A stretch of 64,000 nucleotides of DNA from Paragonimus skrjabini miyazakii (lineage: Eukaryota > Platyhelminthes > Trematoda > Plagiorchiida > Troglotrematidae): NCBI GenBank assembly GCA_014338405.1, contig JTDE01000243.1, positions 261,192-325,191 of the forward strand. The letters are read 5' to 3'. Positions 1 to 10,370 of this stretch are shown one piece after another; position 1 is the stretch's first letter, and each line of letters starts with the position of its first letter. The notes under the pieces are model-generated. The model was given only the letters and a program-made list of their open reading frames with translations, was not told the origin of the DNA and ran no database searches. The translations under genes and the position numbers were made by a program.

Positions 1-1181
1 GTTAAATAGTGAGTGGCTTTCTACAATCCAGCAGTGTAATATGTCTAAATCACTCAACCGTTCCTCATTTTCAGTCACACTGTTTAATATACGCCACATG
101 TGACTATTACCAACACATAACAACCGTGGAAAATCGACAACTTGTGGGATTTCGAACACAGACAGAAAAAGGAAAAGAGGCTCTTGTATGGGGTTTCGTG
201 ATACATCGTTGAAAGCACGACATCAATCTAAAAAGCTCCGTTTGCTTTAAAAATAAAGCTTTGACCACTGAGGCAGTCGTTGCGCTACAGAATTGAATGT
301 CATAATTATGAAGCTTTACTCAGAGAGTTACACGATCTACGCGGTCGAAGACCACAGGACTGTCTAGAGAAACTGCATCAACTTGTTGGCCTTTATCGAT
401 CGCTTTAATCCAATCTTTCCGAACAGCAATTAACTTAGGAATACTCGAATTCCTTTCAAAATTCGCATTGATTTTCAGGTAGCAACGTAAACTGGATGAT
501 ACGCTTACGTAACTGATTGTGCATTAGAGTGCCCATGAGTTAACAGCTGTGATTACAAAAAGGAGAAGATGAGGAGAAAACCAATGTTTTGATTGGCTGC
601 TAGGACCATTGTTTAATACGTACCAGCCTTCCTGGTTGACTTCTTTTTCTCAGTTTAAATTTAAATGTTGTAAGAATAGGGAAGGTGAAGGTAAAAGGAG
701 TTGACTGTGTGATTGCATCGAAGGAATAATTAAAATATATCGAAAGTTGGAAGAAGCACTAAGATGTTGTCAAAAGAGGGATGATTGTTGATTTGTTGAA
801 GTGCGTCCCTCAAGCAAGGTTTTTAGGGTGGTTACCTCTTCACTGTGAGATAAAAGCATGATTTTGGTGATTAATCTAGGTGTTTCTGGTATAAACTAGT
901 TTTTCTCAGTTGACCTAGTGAATCCAAGCCAATTAATGGTAAACTAAATGTAAGAACCTCTAGACTTTCCGTAAACTTTTGACCGAATTTCCTCCAAATC
1001 ATCTCTCCTGCGGTAAAAACAGGTTTGTTTGCCTTTGCCTTTTTCCTCAGGCCATATACTTAACATCCAAGAAAATATGAATGGGATTGACCTGAACCAC
1101 TCTCGGTACTTTCGTCACTCAATAAACATGAATTATAAGCTTAGACTGCGCATCCGAGAAGCAGCGTAATCCATGCTTTGT
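1..1181. other. No recognisable feature
   Basis: I see no convincing coding region, RNA gene or repeat. Open frames here are short and have no recognisable motif. Confidence 0.6.
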
Positions 1182-1583
1182 TTAACAATAGTAGTACTTT
1201 CGGTTACTTGAAACGAATATCTCTCGTAAGTGAGGAAGCATCTCATTCATCTTTCTGTGGACTGCCAAGCACTGCAGATACACTTTGAATTGATTCGTAA
1301 CTTGGATTACAGTTACATCCTCTTTACATCCAGTTACACATCTATCGATGTACTGTCGTCTCTGTTCCAACTGCACTGAAAGTGGCCTCTCCATCCATAA
1401 TGAATCGTCAGCTATACTTTTTGGTAGTTTCGAACAATCCGTACACTCATATAGATTATACGGAACGTTTTCAACGGTAACTATAATTGAGTTTCCGCAC
1501 AATTCCATTTGGTCTACAAACACGATAGGGCAGCAGCTCAGGGATATTATTAAACAGCTACGGAATACTGGAAGGTGTGTCAT
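1182..1583 (-). CDS. Possible small secreted cysteine-containing protein, unidentified
   Basis: I do not recognise this protein. The first ATG of the frame is at 1583, and an in-frame TAA lies six codons upstream, so the start is fixed unless an intron intervenes. The frame runs 133 codons to a stop at the low-coordinate end. The first ~25 residues (MTHLPVFRSCLIISLSCCPI and on) look like a signal peptide: hydrophobic, small residues, then a polar break. The rest has spaced cysteines (ELCG, YECTDC, DRC, TGC, LQC and a final Cys) and mixed charged residues, as in small disulphide-bonded secreted proteins. There is no neighbour or promoter that I can define, and no polyadenylation signal that I would defend. 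It could be chance, or one exon of a longer gene. Signal peptide and cysteines are seen; secretion is inferred. Confidence 0.3.
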   Translation of the reverse strand: MTHLPVFRSCLIISLSCCPIVFVDQMELCGNSIIVTVENVPYNLYECTDCSKLPKSIADDSLWMERPLSVQLEQRRQYIDRCVTGCKEDVTVIQVTNQFKVYLQCLAVHRKMNEMLPHLREIFVSSNRKYYYC

Positions 1584-1595
1584 GCCAATAGCCAA

Positions 1596-4500
1596 CCCTT
1601 ATTAGACCAGGCCGAGGGCGTTTGCCAAATACGGTTCAATTCCTTATACTATCGTTTAAGGCTGATATCTCGTTAAGAATCAATAAACGATTCGATTTTA
1701 TCAATCAAGTCCATATGTTTTTGAGCAGTAAGCCATAGTTAATCATAACACAGGGATTTTTTAAGCCCAGTTAACAATCCCTGACGGCTCCATCATTGTT
1801 GTCCCTTCTGGTTAGTGTATGGTGGAAGCAGGAGACTTTTTTTATGTACAACTCCCATTTTATGAAGCCATGCTCTTTAACGGAGGCTAGTTTGCTCATA
1901 GTGACATGACCATCGTCTGACTGCTTATTATCTACTCCAGTTTTTCCAGTATCACCGTGGTTAGGCTAACAGACCTGTAAATATCTGTTTCATCTTTGTC
2001 CGTCTTTGTACAACGGATCAACTATTACTAGCTCCAGTTGAGATGCTTCATTCAGGGACTGTTTCCAGGCCAACTGCTTTGCTGATGGTCGACTTTTTCA
2101 ATGTCTGTTATATCTCTTCGGTTGCAGTTGTAACAGCAGACATTGCGGTATCAAGGCTGTTCATCCGAATATAGAGTAATAGATCCCTTGCATTCAGTTT
2201 CCCTCTGTTTCCTAATGAAACTCTGAACAAACTGACTTATCCTAATACTATGAAAGAAACACAAAATCGGGTTAACTATATTTAATGCTGTTCCAGGAAA
2301 AGTAGCTCTAAGCAAACCTTACAAACAGGTTTAAAGTAAAAATGTAGTTTAGACCATAAATTAAATAACACTATTCTCAAAACGTATACTGATTACTTCC
2401 AGGGGGTATACCTGAAGACAAAGTATATCTAATGTTTTTTTCCATTAATAAGTAAAGCCCGTTCAATTTATATCGTTTTTATCGCAGGTTATGAAGTGCG
2501 TACGATCTTTGCGAACCGAAAATCGATGAAAATAGAATATACAATAAAACAGCCCGATGAAAGTCATAGACATCAGAAACAATTGAATGTAGGTATGAAG
2601 AAAAAATGACAATTTTACTGTGCATTCCTTTATGCCGAGGTCCTTATTTTCTGTTGCTCCAAAGGCCACATTCTGCACAAAGTGGCTGAGATCATAGTAA
2701 TGAAGTACCGGTTGATAACTATGAATATCACTCAGTTACAAAACATTAATCACCCAAATTACATTGAAAAAACGTATTCAGTCTGTAACGCTCACTGACT
2801 TGTAGAATGAATTACTGAATTTACGATTTTTCATCCCACTGAACGGCGATGGCCTTCTGGTTATCGCGCACTCATTTTAAGGTCATCTCAGTGATATACT
2901 GTTACGAATGGCGTGTACGTTAAAACATTATTGTGTATTTAATACTTGCTTACCGTAAACAGATTGAATGCAAGAGAATACAGGTTACCTTTCGCTAATG
3001 CTCATCAGGGGCTCCCGTAAATGATAGAAAGGTCCATTACAGACACAACACAAGCGATGAATCTGCCAGATAAGACAGACTTATCGGAAAATTGGCCTGA
3101 CTTACTAGATTGGGTCGTTCGACCCCCTAGATTATGATAAACTGATAAGCATCACTCGACCGACTTGAGTTGAATAAATCACAAGCGATTTGACAAATGT
3201 CGTGAACACTTGCTAGTATGTTCAGTCAGGGATGTTGGTTGTTATCATGTGAAAGACTTAACTGATCATATTCACAATGACAACATACCACAAAAGCTGG
3301 CATTGTTTTGTCACTTAACCTGTTCCGAGCATTATTTAAATATTACAAATTGGCACCTAGTAAGTGTTACAAACAGGCTGCTAGGCTGAGGGGTTTACTT
3401 TCAAGGGGGTAATTACTCGTACTCGGAAGAGAATTGTGGTAGCACATTGGGTTTAGATCAGTCAGTTTTTGCTTGTTTCTGTAACAGATCGTGGGGACCA
3501 AATTCAACTTTCGTATTTGGCCCGCTCAGTGCCAGACATACACTACGTACTACAGCGTCCAGTTTGTCTCTTAACACATCCAGCCGTGTTGGCGTACTGT
3601 TTTCTGCTTAAAATAATCAATACTGAGGAACCTTTGAGTGCATGTTCATTTAAGTAATCAAATAATCTTTATGGCAGCTTTGGTCGGTCAAATATCTGAA
3701 GGTCAAACTGAGTAACAACGTCACTTCATGTTATTACTGTTTTCATCAAAATCAGGTGGTTCATAGCTTTTGTCACGCATTTAAAATCTCTTCATTCCAC
3801 CCAACCTAGTCAGTCGATTTATCAATGCTTGCGCTGCTCTACCAAATGCACTGTCCATCAGTTGTTGTCTTTGGTTTATCATCAACTATGTTATAGGCTT
3901 CGATATTTCTGAAAACATCTGTCTGCTTCTATCTTCATTCACAGTGAAAGCTAATCGCTGGTTTCAATGTTTCTCATCATTCAGACATAACTTTTCTCTG
4001 TTCCGAGGTTTAACCGCACTTCCATATCTTTTATCAGATCCTGATAAAAACATTTAGTTGCACACACTAGATCTTAATCTTTATCCGTTATTTTTTACTT
4101 AGCTGGACTTCTGCGCAAACGCAGCCTCCTCATTCTTGAACTACTCACGAAACGGATTGGATAGTTTCTGCTAATCGATAACGGCTATGATCGTTAAACA
4201 AGTTTTCCACAAACTCCACGGTTACGTTAGTAGTATGTAACTTGGAAATATTGAGCTAAGCTCCGTTCATTTGTGAAATAAGCAAGAAGTAGAAAATTCG
4301 CCCTTCAGAGTACATGAGACATACTACCGAGTCAAGCTGAATTAAGTTGACCTCATTCTTGTGTGCTTGGTTCATTATTGCATTTAATTTTAACACAGCG
4401 AGCTAAATTTTGTATGCAGGTCATTGACTAAAGTTGTGTGAGTGATAGAATTGACAGAGTCCACAAGGTAGGTCAGAATGAGCTAAACTTTGTATGCCTG

Positions 4501-5560
4501 GGTTTATATAGTCCGTGCGACTGAGAAAGCGAAAGCCAGCGGGAATATCGTTAATGGTCAGTTAACACATTGACTGCAAAGATACGCATCAAGTCATCTG
4601 GGCAAATGTATGACAAGGTATGTACACTTTTTTACTAATGAACTTTATCCTGTAACCTCTTACGACAAGTCCATTCCTAGTGGCAGCCTGTCATATCCAC
4701 ATGTCCCTTGGTAATTCTCCTGTTGAGACTGACAAACCAAATCTAACTTATTTGATAAGGGTCTTCCGAGTGAGCCAGAAGAATGTAAAACCTTTAATTC
4801 CCTTAACCAATGAACTGAGGTGAACAAAATTTTACGAACATGTTGTAAAACTCAATATTCCAAGTACCGCAGATAGCTTTCTTCAAGAATGTTGGAAACG
4901 AGAATAGATTAATAAGTAGCAGAGATCACTCGGGACTTATCATTGTTTGGTCAGTTAATGTTGCGCTGAAGTGATTGGCTGTTTTTTAGCGATAACAATC
5001 AACAGTCTCTTATCTGATCGAAATCGAACAAGCTACTTTTTGATGTCACCTTGAAAGATCAGTCGAACCATGTAACTATAATCAATAAAGATGACTTCAG
5101 ATTGTTATTCAAACCAAAAGTTACTAAAAATGTATGTTAGAGCACTTAGTCACAGAATCTTATGAGAAGATAAATGGACAAACCGTCTGTGACAATTCCA
5201 AATAATGTCCAAGCGCAAAGAAGCAGGTTTTCATTGGATATTGATGAAAAACTCCAACAATCCACTTTATTCATTCTCTACTCTAAATGCAATTGCTCTT
5301 AACTAATATACATTCTTATAAAATTACACACAAATGTGAAATACTTACAAGATCTATTGTATATTACACAAGCAATCGAACACAGATCAGCCAACTTGAT
5401 CAGCCATATACTGAAGGAATAAACTGGCAGGCAACGTTAAATGTTCTTATAATTTTGACTGCAAACTCACACACTTGACATTAATAGACTATGATAATTT
5501 TTCAAGTTTTCATGTAAATTCTGTATATACCAGTGATCCAGTAGTAGGTACCACTGCCGG
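1596..5560. other. No recognisable feature
   Basis: This is AT-leaning sequence with only short frames. A hammerhead-like core on the minus strand at 2985-3008 was examined and rejected because it lacks stem I. Nothing else could be supported. Confidence 0.55.
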
Positions 5561-5573
5561 GAACGGAACTAGC

Positions 5574-5642
5574 TTCTGTATGCCCTCTTCATAGACTTCA
5601 CCAAGGCGTTTGATTCTGTGAGCCGCGAGGCGTTGTGGACGG
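5574..5642 (+). pseudogene. Fragment of non-LTR retrotransposon (LINE) reverse transcriptase
   Basis: A single in-frame stretch of about 23 codons reads LLYALFIDFTKAFDSVSREA and continues LWT. This is the characteristic LINE reverse-transcriptase block in which an F-D-x-x-K-A-F-D pattern carries the first catalytic aspartate region. No start codon, no YADD box and no downstream palm or thumb sequence follow in any frame, so this is a short relic rather than a gene. It runs directly into a dispersed repeat (5641-5830) that has a second copy at about 29.57 kb. The LINE clade (CR1-, RTE- or jockey-like) cannot be decided from so little sequence. Confidence 0.6.
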
Positions 5643-5830
5643 TGCCTCACTCACACGCCTACTGGTCTTATTCCTTCGGGTCTACATAGGATACGTCGTG
5701 TGTGAGTGGAACCGCACGTGGTTCAGCGCAAGCCACTTGGAGGTGATGGTTTGAAGTGTAGACGTCCATTGGCTTCACTCACTGTGACAGGCTAATCCGT
5801 TTCGGATGCCGCCAACCAATACGTAGCACT
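5641..5830 (+). repeat. Dispersed repeat A, copy 1
   Basis: About 190 bases here match 29568-29765 in the same orientation. Shared blocks include GTGTGTGAGTGGAACCGCA, AGCCACTTG, GTGATGGTT and TGTGACA(G/A)GCTAATCCG, with small indels between them. No coding potential is shared. It directly follows a LINE RT scrap, so it may be non-autonomous DNA or part of a LINE; this is not resolved. Confidence 0.6.
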
Positions 5831-8587
5831 GCTGACATTAAAGATTTGTTAGGACGGAAATGAGTAAACAGTGTTTTCGCTAATAACGACGGTTGACCCT
5901 AATGTGTCGCTTATTATTTCACTCAGTTATGTTTGTACCACACAAAATGCGATAATCGTTCAGATAACTTCAAGTTTTAGGGTTTGACTATATTTAGCAG
6001 TACGTTTATAAATGATTTAGTTACGTTGTGTGATCTAGAAAGTTTGTCTTACTCGTTCGTGGCACAATAGTTTGCAAAAATAGTGAGAAGTCATCCTTAG
6101 ATTCTACGTCACCGCAAAATCTCGCTAACGAAGAAAGCGGAAACAGTACACTGACCACTAAATCCTACCCTACTTAGACCGGCGTAATTTAACGATTATA
6201 CTGTCAAACATACAAAGCAGACCGAGTGAACGATGTTCAGCCGGATTATGCATGCCAGCTCGAAGAGCGAATAGAATGTCGTAGGCCTCACTATGAAATT
6301 ACGGCCTACCCTCCCATCTGGCTAAAACTGAATGCTGGTCCCCGTCTGTATATTCCCTGTAATGGATTAAACGTTGTGCCTTTTGACAATGGGTGTTGTG
6401 GCAGTAGTTTAACCGTTCTTTTGAAATGTGTTTCTAGCCAACATTTTAGAGCTACTTACAGGTTGTTAGTAGTGTATAACGCAGTGTATAGCGCTGTAAA
6501 AAAAATAAATCGACCATCTTTCTGTAGGAACCTTGTGTTACGATAACATTTTTGCATAGTTTCCAGCCAACCAAGGATTTAGAACTATATCTTCAGAATT
6601 TGATTCGTTCCATCAATGCTAATTTTTTGACTAAAATGTCTGCTATCTGAACCGCACATATGTAATGATTACTTTGTCAGTCTCATTTTCTTGTTTGACA
6701 GTTTGATAGACCAACCTCCAGACAGTGTTGCTGTCCATTAACAACTCGATCGATAAAACACACGGTCATTTAATCCACCCGTGAACATAACAACCGAATC
6801 TAAAACATGCAGCAGTTAATTACAAGGTGCGCTGAGATTTTTCCAAAATGGGAACTATGAGATTGTTTGTCTGTCTGAACAATCCATCCAAACCGTCGTT
6901 CACGTCTACCGACATCTTATCAACTCTCAAGAGATAGGGATGACATTAAACCATAATTTTGTTCACTCTCTCTTTCAGTCTTAAAACCTGAGTCTGAGCA
7001 TGTATCAATCATCTGGACAGGAAAACAACAAAATTTCATTATGCCTAATTATACGGATAGAAAATTATCGAATAACTTTACGCAAAGGCTACTCGAATGT
7101 ACGTGAAACAATGGATTGAAAGTAGACGAACGCGAAACGTAGTCGAACAAAGATACCGCTTGAGTGTATGAACAATAACCCCTTCCTCGCGACTCAGCAT
7201 GTTGTCTGAAATGTTTAAACACACCTACGCACATGTCTCGACATTCCATCAGAATATCCGTCATTGTGCATTCTTTGGACTGCAGTCATACGAAAATGTT
7301 TGGGTGTTATATAAGGCTAGTACACCAGCCTGTTAGATGTCGTCTAGATTCTTGTTGTATCATAGTTTTCAACCGGTATGTTTGGTAGTTAAAGAATTTT
7401 GGTAGAAACCACGCTTATTTTTTAAACTAATCAGGAATCCATTCAACCGAAACAAACAATGATTGCTAATGGGTCCCGTTTGGAAATACTTTCAATGATC
7501 CTTGTGTCATATGAAATGGAACGTTAACTACAACTTGCTGCTTAAAGGCACTATACACGCAGGTCAACGGAAATTTTTAAAATGTCATTGTACAATAAAC
7601 TATTCAGACTATCAGACGATGTTCACTGACTTCACTTCTTATTGAGTAAGAAATCGTAACCGGCAGGAAAACAACACTGATAATTACTAAGTTCACAGTA
7701 CAGACTGCCGTAGATCGTGGTTTGCATAGCCATGTTGGTAGTCCAAAAACAACGTTTGAATCCAGGGTTAAAAAATACTCGATAAACTGATTAACCTGTG
7801 AGATGTTCCATCCACTCAGTAATGATGAATCATTAAATTTGACCTCATATGACACTTAGCAACCGTGGGTCTCAATGCTAAAAACGTATTTTTGCGTACC
7901 TACTCGTTACGCATCCATGATTCAGACAGCTTTGTAAAAATCTGTTGACCAAACGTATGCAACCTAACTTACGTGTTTGTACTTAAATGACAACTGACAT
8001 TTACTTCATCATAGTTTTGAGCAGCACACTGTATGTATGTTTTGGTAACCAACTGCCGCCTTTGCGCTCATGTCAGTTATGAAACCAGAAAGGATGTGTA
8101 AGAAAAGAATTCACAAAGTAATTTTCGTAGCTCGAACGGAATGAATGTTCACAATTTGTAATCAGTGATGAAAATGATAGTTTGCTCTTGTTTTCTTATG
8201 GTAGTTCTTCATATCGTCTCAACCAGTAACTTTTATTTGAAGTTCTCATTGAACAGACATCCTGATTATCAATTAGACACATACATACTTATATCAAAAC
8301 CGTTTTTACCGGTACAATCAAGTAAGCGCATGACGTAATTTCCTGTGAGCAGTATCATCTATCTTTAACTTATAATGTGTCACTGCATTTCTGACTGCAG
8401 TTTTGGATTCAAGGTTTTGAAGACTGTACACCACGTCAAAGAATAGTTAGGGTGATATTCAGAGGCAGTTTACCATCTTCAACAATGTTGCCGTCAGAAT
8501 GATTATCTATGTAGGTAAACTTCGCGCGATAAACAACACAATTCGGAACTCAACAAAATGTTTGTTTGGATTGAGTAAGTACTTAAA
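5831..8587. other. No recognisable feature
   Basis: There are short frames only. The frame at 6226-6546 is locally richer in GC but has no recognisable domain. No repeats could be matched elsewhere in the window by eye. Confidence 0.5.
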
Positions 8588-8711
8588 ACAACTTTGGTTT
8601 TCAATAAATTCTCATCTTTGGCCGGTACAATTATATATCAAATCAAGTAATAGTAAGGGAAGTTATTGGTTAAAATAGTACAAGAATAAAGCGATTGGGT
8701 AAAATACAAAC
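8588..8711 (-). repeat. PLE-1 3' tail (inverted partner of 10240-10370)
   Basis: Read on the minus strand, this matches the plus strand at 10240-10370 almost base for base (for example TACCCAATCGCTTTAT, AATAACTTCCCTTACTA and GATATATAATTGTACCGG). Near its far end it has lost about 17 bases that carry stem III and the 3' strand of stem I of the ribozyme-like motif kept at 10329-10368. Confidence 0.85.
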
Positions 8712-9217
8712 ACAACTTCATTGTGGTTATAATCACAAGGGAGGGAGGGGTTTTTTAGGAAATCAGTGGTAATTGGGGTGAATTTGGGGGTTAGGGGGAG
8801 GGGATCAAGTTGTCGCGTCGGTTGACTGCTGGTGGTTGGCCAAGGTAATCCCAGGGTGTGAACGAACTGTTTTTGAACACACAAATCCGGCTGATGTAAT
8901 CGGATTGCGACCGTCTCGACTATAGACAAGATGCGCCACTTGATCATTCGTGCAGCGGCGGTTGAGGCAAGGTAGACGATGCGAAACGCATTATCCGTGT
9001 CTGTGTGTCGGTCACAGTCAACCAGGTGGGCCAGGATGGATGAGTTAATGTTCTTTGTTATTCCGGACCGAAGCCATGCCGGACAGTGTTCATGAATTCT
9101 TTCCGATAAACGCATAGTGGTGCGACCAATATATCCTGAACCACCGGAACAGGCAAGTGAATAGATCAAAAATGAGGCAGCACTGTTAGGCATATTATCT
9201 TTCAGATTAAGTGGCAC
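8663..9217 (-). pseudogene. PLE-1 GIY-YIG endonuclease domain, C-terminal part of PLE polyprotein
   Basis: This is the endonuclease half of the Penelope RT-EN protein, thought to nick target DNA for primed reverse transcription in the nucleus. The frame is 184 codons. The GIY-YIG core is visible as SGYIGRTTMRLSERIHEH (residues ~27-44), with the nicking-domain arginine in GRT. The PLE-typical EHCPAWL (~43-49), the histidine of SSILAHLVD (~60-67) and the acidic VETVAIR follow. The family-typical ending LCVQKQFVHTLGLPW is complete, followed by a proline-rich extension. The first GIY half is degenerate, as usual in PLEs. It is separated from the RT frame by a stop and frame change near 9220. Antisense to the extension is a strong G-run cluster. 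The family is certain; function is lost by disconnection from RT. Confidence 0.9.
8775..8803 (+). other. G-quadruplex-capable run antisense to PLE-1 tail
   Basis: Four runs of four or five G occur within 29 bases (8775-8778, 8786-8790, 8794-8798, 8800-8803), with loops of 7, 3 and 1. A second G-rich run lies at 8739-8750. On the coding (minus) strand they encode the proline-rich C-terminal extension. This is unusual for a window of about 40% GC. Quadruplex formation is inferred from the pattern only. Confidence 0.6.
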
Positions 9218-9226
9218 CGTCCGTTT

Positions 9227-10243
9227 TCAGTAGAACGATACGATGGGACTTGCAGCATAATAGGTGCTACGGATCGCGTCAGTCAGTTGGCGCGTTATCA
9301 ACTCGGCTACCCCGTCCCCTTTGAGCGGCAAAATTATATAGATCTTTTTCTTGTGAGCTGTGTATACTTGGGCTTGCATAGGTCTCTCCTGCATGTCGCT
9401 GGTGATAAATTTCTCAGGATAGGCATTACCAGCAAGGATATCATGTAGCATGCTATAATCCATTTCAACTGTGTCGTCCGTACATATTCTTTTTGCTCTA
9501 TTCATCAAGCAGCGCACAAGACCTTGTTTCAGACCAATCGGTACATAACTGTGGAAGGTTTTCTTTCTATATACACTTCGCTGTAACGATCCATTTGATC
9601 TGCGTGTCATCATTTTCTTGTTCCAAAGTGAACACGAATTTCCTATGCGCCTTGTTAAAAACAGTCAAAAACTTCTGTAAATCTTCTATCTTGTTCACTA
9701 CGCAAAAACATCATCTACATATCTGCGATAGTAACTGGTTGTTCTAATTGTTTAGTCTAGCTCATTATTCTCGAGCACGCTCATAAAAATGTCCGCCATT
9801 ATCGGGCCTAACGGTGAGCCCATAGCTACACCATCAATCTGACGATAAAGCTCACCATTGAACTGGAACTAAATGTTACTAGTTCAGAACATCGATAAGT
9901 CCGTCAATTCGGACACCGGTAGGCCGACGTTGATCCGGCAACTGTCGATATAGTCACACACGAATTGTATTGTTTCGACCAGAGGGACATTGGTGAATAG
10001 GGACGAAACGTCTAAGGATAGCATTTTCTTGTCTGATACATTGAGTTTCGAAATTGAATCCACGAATTCGAATGTGTCTTTCAAACTGTATTTCGTAATT
10101 TCTCTCCTGACCGGCCCCAGGATCTCCACAAGCCATTGTGCAATAGCATGGTAGGGCGAATTATACATGTCGAGTATCTGTCTAAGCGGTACTCTGTCTT
10201 TGTTTATCTTTGGTAGTTCGTACAGCCGCGGGATGCGGGTGTT
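9227..10243 (-). pseudogene. PLE-1 reverse transcriptase domain, 5'-truncated and frame-broken
   Basis: Read on the minus strand, the RT palm appears in order: IPRLYELPKINKDRVPLRQ at the truncated start, YNSPYHAIAQWLVEILGPV, then SLDVSSLFTNVPLVETI (first catalytic Asp region), YRQIDGVAMGSPLGPIMAD, and the catalytic YYRRYVDDVFA with YVDD at 9710-9721. The thumb and linker follow (RAKRICTDDTVE and KKIYIILPLKGDGVAELI). At least three stops or frameshifts interrupt it (near 9884, around 9760 and 9614-9700). The PLE N-terminal region is absent; the coding sequence ends abruptly at the inverted tail copy. Catalytic residues are intact, so decay seems recent compared with PLE-2, -5 and -7. Confidence 0.9.
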
Positions 10244-10370
10244 TGTACTTTACCCAATCGCTTTATCCTCGTACTATTTTGATCAATAACTTCCCTTACT
10301 AGTGCTTGATTTGATATATAATTGTACCGGTCAAAGATGAGAATTTATCGAAAACAGTTCTGTTCGCCAA
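10240..10370 (+). repeat. Inverted copy of PLE-1 tail at the element's 5' end
   Basis: This plus-strand copy mirrors 8588-8711. The related sequence also occurs at 58541-58690, downstream of PLE-6. Because it begins within the last codons of the PLE reading frame and then runs through the tail, it is a 3'-end copy joined head-on to the truncated RT. Confidence 0.85.
10329..10368 (+). ncRNA. Hammerhead-like motif with variant core (PLE-1 tail)
   Basis: Elements in order: stem I strand GGT (10329-10331); core CAAAGATGA (10332-10340) where canonical hammerheads have CUGANGA; stem II GA-ATTTA-TC (10341-10349); GAAA (10350-10353); stem III ACAG-TT-CTGT (10354-10363), with the A15.1-U16.1 pair; cleavage position after C10365; stem I strand GCC (10366-10368). 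The copy at 58585-58626 keeps the layout, with paired changes in stems I and III. The known family is the minimal type I hammerhead of PLEs. The core differs from canonical, so catalytic activity is uncertain. Confidence 0.5.

Larger units (their letters stand above)
8588..10370 (-). mobile_element. PLE-1: Penelope-like element, degenerate, with inverted tail copies at both ends
   Basis: The element reads on the minus strand: truncated RT (10243 down to about 9230), then GIY-YIG endonuclease (9217-8663), then the 3' tail (8662-8588). A second copy of the tail, in inverse orientation, abuts the truncated 5' end (10240-10370). Penelope elements are reverse-transcribing elements that lack true LTRs and prime with a GIY-YIG endonuclease. 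This copy keeps the catalytic YVDD box but has several stops and frameshifts and lacks the N-terminal third, so it cannot be autonomous. The tail contains the variant hammerhead motif described separately. Confidence 0.9.

Noticed and set aside
1348..1605. Plus-strand 85-codon frame
   Set aside because: Antisense to the better-looking minus-strand frame at 1182-1583; no motif.
2985..3008. Minus-strand hammerhead core: CTGATGA, stem II GCATTAGC, GAAA
   Set aside because: No stem I can be formed and the residue at the cleavage position would be G, which hammerheads do not accept. Probably chance.
7125..7150. GACGAACGCGAAACGTAGTC, resembling a hammerhead
   Set aside because: The CTGA part of the core is missing and stems do not form.
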